From an uncultured Rhodopila sp. (GTDB lineage Bacteria > Pseudomonadota > Alphaproteobacteria > Acetobacterales > Acetobacteraceae): a stretch of 64,000 nt of DNA. The stretch spans positions 1 to 64,000 of the forward strand of contig CAINOE010000065.1 in the NCBI GenBank assembly GCA_903851415.1, in the 5' to 3' direction. Position 1 is the first letter of the stretch. Each line of letters opens with the position of its first letter. Below the pieces are notes generated by a model, which was not told the origin of the DNA, searched no databases, and worked only from the letters and a program-made list of their open reading frames with translations. The position numbers and the translations under genes were made by a program. This document shows, piece after piece, positions 8,592 to 17,549 of the stretch.

Positions 8592-9311
8592 ATGAACGAG
8601 ACGACGTTGAACGCCTATCCGGTCACATCGGTCAATCGCGTGAAACGGCTGCACGAGAGGGGATCCTACGACCACGCCCAAATACACGCCCTGCTCGATG
8701 CCTCGATGCTCTGCCATGTGGCCTACGTCATCGATGGACAGCCCTATTGCACGCCGACTCTGTTCTGGCGCGAGGGTACCCGGCTGTACTGGCATGGCAG
8801 CAGCGCAAGCCGCATGCTGCGCAATCTATCCGAAGGCGAACCCGTCTGCCTCACCGTCAGTCATCTCGACAGTCTCGTTCTGGCGCGGTGCGGCTTCAAT
8901 CATTCCGTCGACTACCGCTCGGTCATGGCGTTCGGACACGCCCGGCTCATCGGCGATCCCGCGGAGAAGGCGCGCGCGCTGGTTGCCATGGTAGACCGCT
9001 TCTATCCCGGCCGCACCGCGACGCTGCGGCAGAGCACGGAGCAGGAGATCAAGGCGACGCGCGTGATCGGCATGGAGATCGAGCAGGCATCCGCGAAGAT
9101 TCGGACGAAGGGTATCGGCGACGAGGAGGAAGACTACGCCCTGCCGATATATGCCGAGCGGATTCCTGTGCACACGGTGCTGGGAGCGCCGGAGCCTTGC
9201 GCGCGTTTAATGCCCGGCGTCGAGCGACCCGAGGCTCTGGCGGGATACCGCGAAGGCCGGAGGCTCGATGATGCGGTGTTGGAAGCTCACCGATCGACTT
9301 TTCAAGCGTGA
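8592..9311 (+). CDS. Pyridoxamine 5'-phosphate oxidase-family (NimA-like) FMN-binding protein
   Basis: 239 residues. The N-terminal part has VNRVKRLHERGSYD, then LCHVAYVIDGQPYCTPTLFWREG and LYWHGSSASRMLR, the split-barrel flavin-binding fold of the NimA/PPOX group. VMAFGHARLIGDPAEK is the second conserved strand. Members include nitroimidazole resistance proteins and other flavin reductases; the substrate is not predictable. The gene stands alone on the plus strand, with a leader that resembles part of a cobalamin riboswitch and a GGGAAG ahead of the ATG. Confidence 0.85.
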   Translation: MNETTLNAYPVTSVNRVKRLHERGSYDHAQIHALLDASMLCHVAYVIDGQPYCTPTLFWREGTRLYWHGSSASRMLRNLSEGEPVCLTVSHLDSLVLARCGFNHSVDYRSVMAFGHARLIGDPAEKARALVAMVDRFYPGRTATLRQSTEQEIKATRVIGMEIEQASAKIRTKGIGDEEEDYALPIYAERIPVHTVLGAPEPCARLMPGVERPEALAGYREGRRLDDAVLEAHRSTFQA

Positions 9312-9555
9312 TTCGGTTGCAGCCTGAAGACGATCGCGGCGTGCGCCCGGGGGGCGCGTCGCGCCCTGCCTCGTCTCGCCAATATTCGCGGGCGACTCGC
9401 CCACCTCGGACGGATGCGGAAGCCTGCCGGCCCCTGCCCTTCCACCGCTCGCGCGATGCGCTCATGCCGGACGAACCGGCGCAGCCAATTCGGGGTTGCG
9501 GCCATCGTTCGACCAGGGTAGAGACCGGCATCCTGATAACTTCAAGCTGTGCAGC

Positions 9556-9999
9556 GTGACTGACATCGAACAGCAATGGTTGTCCGAGACGACCTCGGAG
9601 AATTTCTACTTTTCAACCTTCCCCGGTCAATCATGCGACCTGCGCCGCCACAATACCATCACCGGCGCCCTCGCCAAGCTTCGCTTTGGCAGCTACATGA
9701 ACCTCGCGGGCAGATGGGTGCCTGATGACCGGGTCGTCTGGTTGGGGATGATTACATCCGACACCCCCGGTGACGGGGCTCGGCTGCTGACCCGCATCCT
9801 CGAGCTGGCGGCGGAGCATTCCTGCGTCGTTGTCGGCGAGCCGACCCCGCTGAAACCGAAGGACTGGTCGACGGATCGGCCCTGGTGCTGCGAGCCGGAC
9901 CACCTGATCGAGTGGTACAGACGGCGTGACTTCGCGTTCCGCACCAAAGGACGCACGACGCTGATGTGTTGTCCCGGCTCGCGGATCGACACCATATAA
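9556..9999 (+). CDS. GNAT-like hypothetical protein
   Basis: 147 residues from a GTG start (VTDIEQQWLSET); a TTG at 9496 is an alternative. The middle holds VWLGMITSDTPGDGARLLTRILELAAEH, which resembles the acetyl-CoA-binding loop and helix of GNAT acetyltransferases. The end, with HLIEWYRRRDFAF, resembles the LxxWYxRxGF segment of that fold. The likeness is by motif only and no substrate is suggested. It stands alone and is followed by a palindromic intergenic repeat. Confidence 0.55.
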   Translation: MTDIEQQWLSETTSENFYFSTFPGQSCDLRRHNTITGALAKLRFGSYMNLAGRWVPDDRVVWLGMITSDTPGDGARLLTRILELAAEHSCVVVGEPTPLKPKDWSTDRPWCCEPDHLIEWYRRRDFAFRTKGRTTLMCCPGSRIDTI

Positions 10000-10041
10000 T
10001 ATCGGCCCGCATTGACTTTGACCGAGCAAGCCAATCTCCAA

Positions 10042-10130
10042 CGTCATGGCCCTGCTTGCTGTCCGGGCCACCTGTAGCGGCACGTGCCGCGAAAGACCCC
10101 GCTCAGCCGGGACAGGCCGGACCATGACAG
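10042..10130. repeat. Inverted pair of the GTCATGGCC palindrome
   Basis: A left unit (CGTCATGGCCCTGCTTGCTG) and a right unit ending CCGGGACAGGCCGGACCATG face each other across ~40 bp. The pair lies in the gene-free gap between the GNAT-like gene and the convergent acyl-CoA dehydrogenase gene. Confidence 0.55.
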
Positions 10131-10259
10131 TTTATGGGAGGAGTCGGCCTCATCGCGGATTGGTATGACACTGGCGTGGCGGTCCCGCTGACCGGCCGCG
10201 AAAGTATCAATCGCGTATCACGCGGCCACTATAAGCCGCCACTGCAACGAGAAGCCGCC

Positions 10260-11999
10260 TTACAGGCAACTCTGCTCCACAAGTTCGGCGGCCTCTCCCA
10301 GCTCCATCGCCTTATCGCCCAACAGCGCGTCCGCCGCCACGCGCTCCCACTCCGTCTCCTCCGGCGCCAGCGGATCGACCGGCGAAAGCCGGTGCATCAG
10401 CACCAACCGTGCCACCAGCGCACGCCTCGCATCCGTGCCGGGCTGCGACCCTTCCCACGCCAGCAGCACGGCGCTGGACGCGTCGTACAGCGCGGTCGCC
10501 GCCTGGCGGGCAAGCGACTCCGGCCCGGCGGCCGCCACCCGCTCCGCCAGCCCCACGGCGCGGTCCAACGCGGTCCTCAGCGCGGCACGAAACGGTGCCG
10601 GCAGCGCCTCCGCAGCCTCCAGCCGCCGGTGCAGCATTGCCTGCAACGCCCGGTGCGCAGCAGCCCTGCCGACGGCGCGCCCGACGACATCCAGCGCATT
10701 GATGTTGCTGGTGCCCTCCCACAGCAACCCCACCTGAGCATCGCGGATCAGCCGGGGATTTACCCAGTCCTCAATGTAGCCGTTGCCGCCGCGCGCCTCC
10801 ATCGCGCCGGTCGCGGCCACGACGTTGTCGCGGCAGGCGCGCAGCTTCAGCAAACCGGTCAACAGCCGCAACTCCGCCGCCGCGCCGCGTCCCATCGCGT
10901 CGGCGGCGCACAGCGCCATTGAAAGCGCCTGCTCCGCCGGCACCAGCAGCTTCATCAACTGCCGCCGCATCAGCGGGAACTCCGCCACCGTCCGCCCGAA
11001 AGCCATGCGCCCGCGGGCGGCGGCCAAAGCCTCATTGAGGCAGCGGCGCATCATCGCGGCGGCGCGCACCCCGTGCGACAGCCGCGACAGGTTCACCTGT
11101 TCCATCATCTGCTTCAGGCCCTGGTCCTGCTGGCCGACCAGCCATGCCTCGGCGCCGTCCAGCCGGATTTCCCCGCTCGCCATCGACCGCGTGCCCAGCT
11201 TGTCCTTCAGCCGGACGATCCGGTAGGCATTGCGCGCTCCGTCCCGCGTCCGGCGCGGCAGAGCGAACAGAGCCAGCCCGCGCGTCCCGGCCGGCGCCCC
11301 CTCCGGCCGCGCCAGCATCAGCGCGACATCGGCATCGGTATGAGAGCAGAACCATTTCTCGCCGTATATATGCCAGACGCCATCCACGCACCGCGCAACC
11401 GTTTCGGTTGCGCCGACATCCGAGCCGGCCGCCTTTTCCGTAATGAACTGCGTGCCCTTCCATAACGTGGACAAATCCGCCGACAACATCCTGGGGAGCA
11501 GATAGTCCTGCAACGAATTGCCGGCGAACCTGCGGATCAGGTGGATCGACGTGTCGGTTACGCTGACCGGGCACATCAGTCCGAACTCGCTCTGCGCGAA
11601 CAGATACTGGAAGGCATATTTGGCGACCGGAGGCAACGGCCGGTCCATTCCCAGCACGCCGCCGCGATGCGACATGGCGTGGAACTGGAACTCGCCGAAC
11701 GCAATCTGCTCCATCTCGCGGTATGCCGGATGATACTCGATCCAGTCTTCATCACGGCCAAATCTATCCCGCGTATGCAGCAACGGTGCATGCCTGTCGG
11801 CGATGCGGGCGAGTTCGTCCAGGCGGCCGCCGGCCAGCCGCCCCAGTCGTTGGAAACACGGAGTCAAATGGTCCAGAGCCGGCCCTGGCAGATACAGTGT
11901 CAGCAAATCGCGCAAGCCCCGGTCCGCCGCATAAAAATCCATCCCGGCGCAATCGGGCGCAATCCGGTCGTTGGCCGGGAAAGGACGATCCGTTTGCAT
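10260..11999 (-). CDS. AidB-like acyl-CoA dehydrogenase
   Basis: 579 residues from MQTDRPFPANDRIAPDC, with an AGGA eight bases upstream. The sequence shows GLMCPVSVTDTSIHLIRRF, QFITEKAAGSDVG (FAD/substrate loop), GEKWFCSHTDADVALMLARP, then KLGTRSMASGEIRLDGAEAWLVG and GGNGYIEDWVNPRLIRDAQV. The large size and helical C-terminal extension are those of the AidB/isovaleryl-CoA-dehydrogenase-like group, not short-chain fatty acid enzymes. FAD-dependent oxidation of an acyl-CoA is expected, but AidB itself has mostly been linked to alkylation protection. The gene is divergent from the big glycosyltransferase. Confidence 0.88.
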   Translation of the reverse strand: MQTDRPFPANDRIAPDCAGMDFYAADRGLRDLLTLYLPGPALDHLTPCFQRLGRLAGGRLDELARIADRHAPLLHTRDRFGRDEDWIEYHPAYREMEQIAFGEFQFHAMSHRGGVLGMDRPLPPVAKYAFQYLFAQSEFGLMCPVSVTDTSIHLIRRFAGNSLQDYLLPRMLSADLSTLWKGTQFITEKAAGSDVGATETVARCVDGVWHIYGEKWFCSHTDADVALMLARPEGAPAGTRGLALFALPRRTRDGARNAYRIVRLKDKLGTRSMASGEIRLDGAEAWLVGQQDQGLKQMMEQVNLSRLSHGVRAAAMMRRCLNEALAAARGRMAFGRTVAEFPLMRRQLMKLLVPAEQALSMALCAADAMGRGAAAELRLLTGLLKLRACRDNVVAATGAMEARGGNGYIEDWVNPRLIRDAQVGLLWEGTSNINALDVVGRAVGRAAAHRALQAMLHRRLEAAEALPAPFRAALRTALDRAVGLAERVAAAGPESLARQAATALYDASSAVLLAWEGSQPGTDARRALVARLVLMHRLSPVDPLAPEETEWERVAADALLGDKAMELGEAAELVEQSCL

Positions 12000-12039
12000 T
12001 CCATTTTTCCTGCGTTTTAAGTTTGACTGCATTGGCGCA

Positions 12040-15000
12040 ATGAACCATCATGGCGGCGGCGGATGGTCCGCAAAGCCCCATGGAAACCCTGTGACCCTGA
12101 CCGCCGAATCCCACTTCGTGTCCGCCACCCTGACCGGCCGGATCTCCGGCCTTTACGATTCGGCGCTGCCCGCGACGCTGCCTCGGGTCACCTTCGACGG
12201 AGACCATGCCACGGCATTCGACGCTTTGCTGCGACATGTGCAGCACAGCCGCGTTGTCGTGTTTGCCGACGTCGGGACGGGCGACCTCGATGCGTTCTTT
12301 CATCTGCGCCTCGCGCAGATACTGACGGACCGTCCACCCTTGCGTGCGCTTTCCGTCGTCGTCCTGTCGCCACCCGACGGGCGCGACCTGGCGGGCGGAT
12401 TCGCCGATCGCTTCCGCACGGCATGGCCTTTTGAGCAATGCGTTTTTGTGACGGACCGCATCGATCCTGCCGCCTTTTCCCGCCAGCTCGGATTGCCTGT
12501 CAGCGATCCCGATGCGGATGACCGGCCGCCCGAAATCCTCCGCACGGGCGCCCGGGCGGGCCAAAAAATCGCGGCTCAGTTGCAAATTCCGTGGGGGAGA
12601 TGCGGCAGCACCACCGCGTTCGAAAACCAGATCGAAGACCTGGTCGGCGCTGGATTCCTGACGATCCGGCTGTTCACGAGTGAGCGATACCGGCGCGGCC
12701 CGACCCTTGACGCCCGGATGGAAAAAGTTGTTGCTGAAAACAGCACCCACGCCGGCGCGCATATCAATGTATTCGCAGTCCCGGACGGTCCGCCGGTATT
12801 CATCGAAACCGATGATCCGGCCAAGCACTGGGCGTCCTGGCTCACCCTGTCGGCCTCGTGCCGCATCCGCGACGGTGCGGTGAGAGAGGCGGTCAGCCGC
12901 GCGGACACGGTTATCGCCAACCACATCAATACCGTCGGCGCGGCGATCCATCTTGCTCCGCGTGCAAAGCTTCTCCTGGATGTGCATGACGATCGCGCAA
13001 CATCGACGCGGGAACGGCTGCGGGCGGAAGGGAAAAGCGAAACGGACATAGAGGCTGTCGCCGCCGCCGCTGCCGAGGCCCAGGCGCGTGTGCTGGCGTT
13101 GCCGGACATCTGCACCCATGTCAGCACCACGGAACTCGAGGGTCTGAAGCGGCACGCCCAGCGTAGCGCCATCGTATTGCCGCGCATATACCTTCCGCCC
13201 GCCCCGCCGCCGCCGCCGGCCCCGGCGCGATTTGATTTGCTGATCGTCGGTGACGAGCATGTGTTCAACATCGCCTCCTTGCACTGGTTCCTCGATGAGG
13301 TCTGGCGCCCGCATCTTGAACCGGCCTCCGTCCGTGTGGCGGTCGCCGGCCGGGCGGGACAGCGGCTCGATTCCACGCTATACCGATCGCCGCTGCTTCA
13401 TCTCCTCGGCTTCGTCGATGATCTCGAAACGTTCCGGTCGTGGTGCAAGCTGACCGTCGTTCCCGACCGGGCGGGCACCGGCATATCGGTCAAGCTGCTG
13501 ACGACAATCAGCGCCGGTCATCCGCTGGCAACCACGCCGATCGGCTTGCGCGGCCTGGATGCTTCGATCGCGGCGCATCTGCCGGCCTTTGACGATCCCG
13601 CCGCCCTCGCGGCCGACATTCTCGGGCTTGTCGGCGATCCGGGTTGCCTGGAGCAGCGCCGGACACGGGTGATGCAGGCGAAGGACGCGGTTCAGCGCAG
13701 TTCCAGCTCCGCCACGCTTTTGCGCTCGATCCCCTCCCCTTCCACGCCGATCGGCCGGCGGCGGATGGCGGGCTGGTCGAGCCTGGCGGCCGCTTCCATA
13801 CAGCCGGCGAAAACGCCTTATAATTTCGCGCTCGACGTGCCGTTCGCGATGTCGGGTTCCGAATGGGACCACCAGGTTCTGCTTGATGGCTGGCATGAAG
13901 CCGAGCCGTGGGGGCGATGGACCGATGGCGCCGAAGCGTCACTGGCGATTGAGCTGCCAGCCCCGATCGCGGAACCTCTGCGGCTCGAACTTGATATCGT
14001 TCCGTCTGAGGCGGAACCCCCGCTGGCTATCACCGTCGATGGCGAGCGGTTCGAGGCGGTGCAGCCGAAGCCCGGCTTTAACGGCTGGGATCTTCCACCG
14101 GAACTGACCGCGGGCAAGTCCCGGCTTGTCGTTACCCTTCAGGTCGACGACACTGTTCGCCCCAGCCTGGACGGTGCCTCTCCCGACGACCGCATACTGG
14201 GCATCGGGCTATCGGCCGCGCGCATGGTTTCGCGCCAGCCGGATTGGTGCGAGGTGGGCCGCTACATGCCCATACGGGCGGACGCGTTGCCGCGGAACGT
14301 GCTGCTCGCGGGCTGGCACGCGGCGGAGGACTGGGGCTGCTGGAGCAACGGCAGCACGGCATCGCTGCAACTCCTGTTCGCCGAGCCTTTGCAGGGTTCG
14401 TTGCGCCTGGAGCTGAACCTCACGCGGCCGCCGTCCGGCGGCAGGCTGACAGTGTTCGTCAACCACCGCGCATTGGCCGCGGTCGAGGTGACGGACGGCA
14501 CCAACCGGTGGCTCCTGCCGCAGGATCTCACCAACGGCCGGACGCGTCTGCTGATCGACCTGTCGGTAACCGAGACGTTTTGCCCGAAAACCGCCGGAAA
14601 CGGGCCCGATGACCGCGTGCTTGGCGTGGCGTTGCGCGGCCTCCGGGTGGCCTGTTTCGTTCCGGGGATCTGCGCCGTTGGCCGCCCGCTTGCGTTGGCG
14701 CCGCCGGTCGACCTCGACAACGTCCTGCTGGACGGCTGGCACCCGGCCGAAAGCTGGGGAACCTGGACAAAGGCATCCAAGGCCACGATGAAGCTTGCGT
14801 TCGGTGAGACACTGTCCGGCTTGTTCTCGCTCGAAATCGGCTTCGCGACGAGAGCTGTCGAAACGACCGTACTGGTGAGCATCGGCGGTTTCGAAGTGCC
14901 GCCCGTGCGCGCGGCTGGGGGCATCGCGGCCTGGCAGCTTCCTGCCGCGTGCACGGATGGCCAGCGGGAGCTTGTGATCGGGTTGGAGGTGGCCGACACG

Positions 15001-15510
15001 TTCCGTCCGGCCGATATCGTGCAGACGGCTGACGATCGCACGCTCGGCATCGGCGTGCGGTCGGTTGCGCTGAACCGCGAAACCGCGGCGATTTTCCCCG
15101 TCGGCGAAACCGTGGCGGTTTCCAGCCGTGCCGGCGACAATGGATTGCTGCTTGAGGGCTGGCACCCGTTGGAGCCGTGGGGCTGCTGGACCGCAGACGC
15201 CGACGCGACAATGAGGCTGCCGCTCCAAGTGCCGCTTGAAGGCGACTTCGCCTTTCGGATCAACCTGGTGCCGCCGCTCCTGGATACCGCGGTCAGCCTG
15301 GTCGTGAACGGCACCGCGTTGGAACCGCTCGATGTCGTTGACGGCCCGAACCAGTGGCGCCTGCCCCGAGCCTGCACCGAAGGGCAGGCGGCGCTGTCGA
15401 TCGTTGTTCATGTCGACCATCCGGCCCGTCCGGCGGATATCATGCAGTCAAAAGACGATCGGCTGCTGGGAGTGGGAGTCCGGTCGTTGTCTCTCGTCGC
15501 TGTTCCGTAA
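12040..15510 (+). CDS. Large glycosyltransferase-like protein with four C-terminal GWHxxExWGxW repeats
   Basis: About 1,156 residues. The first ~390 have no recognisable family. A GT4-like domain follows: FDLLIVGDEHVFNIASLHWF, LLGFVDDLETFRSWCKLTVVP, then GTGISVKLLTTISAGHPLATT. Those blocks resemble the C-terminal half of Glycos_transf_1-type enzymes. From base ~13,870 onward there are four tandem modules, each with LLxGWHxxExWGxW. Similar modules occur at the ends of some cell-surface glycosyltransferases (DUF7024-like). No signal peptide or membrane helix is seen. A role in polysaccharide or surface-glycan assembly is inferred. GTG at 12091 is an alternative start. Confidence 0.75.
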   Translation: MNHHGGGGWSAKPHGNPVTLTAESHFVSATLTGRISGLYDSALPATLPRVTFDGDHATAFDALLRHVQHSRVVVFADVGTGDLDAFFHLRLAQILTDRPPLRALSVVVLSPPDGRDLAGGFADRFRTAWPFEQCVFVTDRIDPAAFSRQLGLPVSDPDADDRPPEILRTGARAGQKIAAQLQIPWGRCGSTTAFENQIEDLVGAGFLTIRLFTSERYRRGPTLDARMEKVVAENSTHAGAHINVFAVPDGPPVFIETDDPAKHWASWLTLSASCRIRDGAVREAVSRADTVIANHINTVGAAIHLAPRAKLLLDVHDDRATSTRERLRAEGKSETDIEAVAAAAAEAQARVLALPDICTHVSTTELEGLKRHAQRSAIVLPRIYLPPAPPPPPAPARFDLLIVGDEHVFNIASLHWFLDEVWRPHLEPASVRVAVAGRAGQRLDSTLYRSPLLHLLGFVDDLETFRSWCKLTVVPDRAGTGISVKLLTTISAGHPLATTPIGLRGLDASIAAHLPAFDDPAALAADILGLVGDPGCLEQRRTRVMQAKDAVQRSSSSATLLRSIPSPSTPIGRRRMAGWSSLAAASIQPAKTPYNFALDVPFAMSGSEWDHQVLLDGWHEAEPWGRWTDGAEASLAIELPAPIAEPLRLELDIVPSEAEPPLAITVDGERFEAVQPKPGFNGWDLPPELTAGKSRLVVTLQVDDTVRPSLDGASPDDRILGIGLSAARMVSRQPDWCEVGRYMPIRADALPRNVLLAGWHAAEDWGCWSNGSTASLQLLFAEPLQGSLRLELNLTRPPSGGRLTVFVNHRALAAVEVTDGTNRWLLPQDLTNGRTRLLIDLSVTETFCPKTAGNGPDDRVLGVALRGLRVACFVPGICAVGRPLALAPPVDLDNVLLDGWHPAESWGTWTKASKATMKLAFGETLSGLFSLEIGFATRAVETTVLVSIGGFEVPPVRAAGGIAAWQLPAACTDGQRELVIGLEVADTFRPADIVQTADDRTLGIGVRSVALNRETAAIFPVGETVAVSSRAGDNGLLLEGWHPLEPWGCWTADADATMRLPLQVPLEGDFAFRINLVPPLLDTAVSLVVNGTALEPLDVVDGPNQWRLPRACTEGQAALSIVVHVDHPARPADIMQSKDDRLLGVGVRSLSLVAVP
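13870..15510 (+). repeat. Four tandem 141-codon protein repeats
   Basis: The Trp codon of the GWH motif falls at 13891, 14314, 14737 and 15160, exactly 423 bp apart each time, although the DNA has diverged strongly. Each unit carries LLxGWH, then E-x-W-G-x-W, an x-L-x-L-E-L strand, a W-x-L-P motif and an end block with D-D-R-x-L-G-(I/V)-G/A. Confidence 0.9.
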
Positions 15511-15532
15511 TGTCGGGAGGCGCCCCCCGGCG

Positions 15533-16054
15533 TTAAGGCTGTGAAGCGGCAGGAACGTCCGTGTACGCGTGTTCGACCTCGTCGGGGGCGTTCGAAATCG
15601 CCCGGAGGTAGCTGCGCGCCGTATTGTCCGGCTCCCGCTTGCCGGTTTCCCAGTTGCGCAGGGTCTCCACCTCCAGGCCATAGCGGACGGCGAACTGCTC
15701 CCGCGTCAGGCGCAGCCGTTCGCGCAGCGCCCGCACATCAACCGTCAGGTCCGGCTTCAGCAGCACCGCGGAAACCCCGCACGCATCCATATCGGCCATC
15801 ACCGCCTGGACGTCTTCAACCATCGGCAACTCGGCGAACACCCGCTGGTCTTCAAGCAATGCTTCCGCCGCGCGCTTGGCCCGCAGCATCGGCATGCCCC
15901 GCCGCGCCAGCGCATGCGCCGCATCGATCGGCTTCAGGCGGGCCACATCAAGCGCAATGCGCAGGATGAACACGGCGGGAGAACCGGATGTCACGCGGTT
16001 GACGGCCCGGGTTGGCCCCAGTCGGTCGAACCGCTCCTTTAATGAAAATGCCAT
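15533..16054 (-). CDS. XRE-family HTH transcriptional regulator (antitoxin-like)
   Basis: 173 residues. The C-terminal third carries an XRE helix-turn-helix: LRERLRLTREQFAVRYGLEVETLRNWETGKREPD, the pattern of MqsA/HigA-like antitoxins and related regulators. The N-terminal ~110 residues are helical with no clear family. The start lies inside or next to a small gene on the same strand (16039-16308), a layout common for toxin-antitoxin or toxin-like pairs. DNA binding is well supported; the partner and target are unknown. Confidence 0.8.
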   Translation of the reverse strand: MAFSLKERFDRLGPTRAVNRVTSGSPAVFILRIALDVARLKPIDAAHALARRGMPMLRAKRAAEALLEDQRVFAELPMVEDVQAVMADMDACGVSAVLLKPDLTVDVRALRERLRLTREQFAVRYGLEVETLRNWETGKREPDNTARSYLRAISNAPDEVEHAYTDVPAASQP

Positions 16055-16308
16055 TGAGGTCCATCCCTTCCATCACCGCCCGGGCAATCACCGCCAGGTT
16101 GGCCGCCACCCACCACATTCGCCTTCAGGTCCTGCACATGCAGGCCGTTCAGCACCATCGTCTCCCCGCGCATCACGGGCTCCGCCATGAACCGTATCGG
16201 GCCGGCGGGAGTTATGACCCGCAGTGTTACGATCGGGTGATCGGTCTCGTCATAGACGATGTCGAACGATATATCCCCGGCTGTCCAAAAAGCTAAATGA
16301 TGGGCCAT
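16039..16308 (-). CDS. Small conserved-looking hypothetical protein, probably frameshifted near its end
   Basis: Read directly it gives 89 residues from MAHHLAFWTAGDISFDIVYD through PAGPIRFMAEPVMRGE and GLHVQDLKANVVGGG, ending in a Gly/Asp/His tail. Removing one C near 16105 would instead continue NLAVIARAVMEGMDLNGIF, a much more protein-like helix, and extend the frame to about 15948 inside the XRE gene. So the gene looks broken by a single-base insertion, or uses frameshifting, or has a sequence error. It lies directly upstream of the XRE regulator and probably belongs to the same unit. No family is recognised. Confidence 0.5.
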   Translation of the reverse strand: MAHHLAFWTAGDISFDIVYDETDHPIVTLRVITPAGPIRFMAEPVMRGETMVLNGLHVQDLKANVVGGGQPGGDCPGGDGRDGPQWHFH

Positions 16309-16336
16309 TGGCCCACCCAAATCAAGATCATCATTA

Positions 16337-17491
16337 TCAATTCCCTGCCACGCCCAGCCAGTCCGCGCTCTGCATCTCATCCAGCCGGGAGGCCGTGCGT
16401 TCGAACATCTTCGCGTTCTCGCCGCGCTGGTAAAGCTGGTCGGGCGGCGCGGCAGCCGAGGCGAACAGCCGCACGTGGTGGTCGTACAGCGCATCCACCA
16501 ACACGATGAAGCGCCGCGCCTGATCGAAGTTCTCCGGGGACAGGCGGGGAATCTCGTCCAGCACCAGTGTATGGAACGTCGTCGCGATGGCAAGATAGTC
16601 CCCCGCCCCGAGTGCCGTATTGCAGAGGCTGTCGAAGTCGAAGCGTGCGACACCGTCCGCGGCCAGCGGAACGACGACGTCGCGGCCCATCACCGTCAGG
16701 GTCACCGGCTCGACGGTCGCGCCATCCGTCAGCCGCGCGAAGGTTTCGTCGAGCGCGCGGCGGGACATCGCGTCGGCCGGCACTTGCCAGGTGCGCAGGC
16801 CGCGCATGCGCTCCCGCCGGTAGTCGCGGCCGCCATCCATCACCAGCAGGTCCAGCCGCTGCTTGATCAGCGCGATGAACGGCAGGAACGCGTCCCGCCC
16901 TGGCTGGCCCTTGAACAGCGCGTCCGGCGCGGTGTTCGACGTCGTCACCACGACCACGCCGCGGTCGAACAGCGCCTGGAACAGCCGCCCCAGGATCATC
17001 GCGTCGGCGATGTCGTTGACCTGGAACTCATCGAAGCACAGCAGCGCCGCCTCCGCCGAGATGGTGTCCGCCAGAGCCGGTATCGGGTCCGCGCCGCCGG
17101 GATTGGCTTTCCGCCAGGCATGGATGCGGGCATGCGCGCTCTGGATGAAGCGATGGAAGTGGATGCGCTGTTTGCGGGGCACATCGGCGGTTTCGAAGAA
17201 CATGTCCATCAGCATGGACTTGCCCCGGCCAACCTCGCCAACGAGATACAGGCCGGTGGGGACGTATTCCTCGGCGTGGCGGCGGCGCATGATGCGCGAC
17301 AGGAAGCCGACGCTTTCGTCGGCCGTCTGCTTCGGGTCGTAGCCGCGCAGCCGTTCCCACAGGTCCTGCAGGCGCTCGACCGCCGCCGCCTGGGCGTCGT
17401 CGGCTTCCAGCGAGCCGGACTCGATCATTGCGCGATACACGAACCGCGGTCCGGTCTGCCGGCTGGGGTGGGGAGGAATATGTTTGTCCAT
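16337..17491 (-). CDS. zapE: Cell division ATPase ZapE (AFG1/LACE1 family)
   Basis: 384 residues from MDKHIPPHPSRQTGPRFVYR. Walker A is GEVGRGKSMLMD, preceded by PTGLYLVG. Walker B is LLCFDEFQVNDIADAMILGR, and a sensor strand is GVVVVTTSN. Together with the long C-terminal part (DYRRERMRGLRTW ... FDFDSLCNTALGAGDYLAIA), this is the AFG1-like ATPase that in proteobacteria is ZapE, a Z-ring-associated protein needed under stress or low oxygen. A longer upstream reading (to 17590) adds atypical residues and would overlap the divergent gene. It is divergent from the IMPase/ARH fusion. Confidence 0.92.
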   Translation of the reverse strand: MDKHIPPHPSRQTGPRFVYRAMIESGSLEADDAQAAAVERLQDLWERLRGYDPKQTADESVGFLSRIMRRRHAEEYVPTGLYLVGEVGRGKSMLMDMFFETADVPRKQRIHFHRFIQSAHARIHAWRKANPGGADPIPALADTISAEAALLCFDEFQVNDIADAMILGRLFQALFDRGVVVVTTSNTAPDALFKGQPGRDAFLPFIALIKQRLDLLVMDGGRDYRRERMRGLRTWQVPADAMSRRALDETFARLTDGATVEPVTLTVMGRDVVVPLAADGVARFDFDSLCNTALGAGDYLAIATTFHTLVLDEIPRLSPENFDQARRFIVLVDALYDHHVRLFASAAAPPDQLYQRGENAKMFERTASRLDEMQSADWLGVAGN

Positions 17492-17549
17492 GGCGGGGCA
17501 CCCGTGCAGATAGCGTCGGAGGCCGCAAGAGCCTAGACTCCGCGGTCTC

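Noticed and set aside
13201..13222. CCGCCGCCGCC tract within the glycosyltransferase
   Set aside because: It encodes a Pro-rich linker (PPAPPPPPAPA) between domains; a simple repeat in coding sequence, not a separate element.
11764..13314. A 516-codon minus-strand frame over the start of the glycosyltransferase
   Set aside because: It crosses two divergent genes and its composition is Arg/Gly/Asp-rich without family words.
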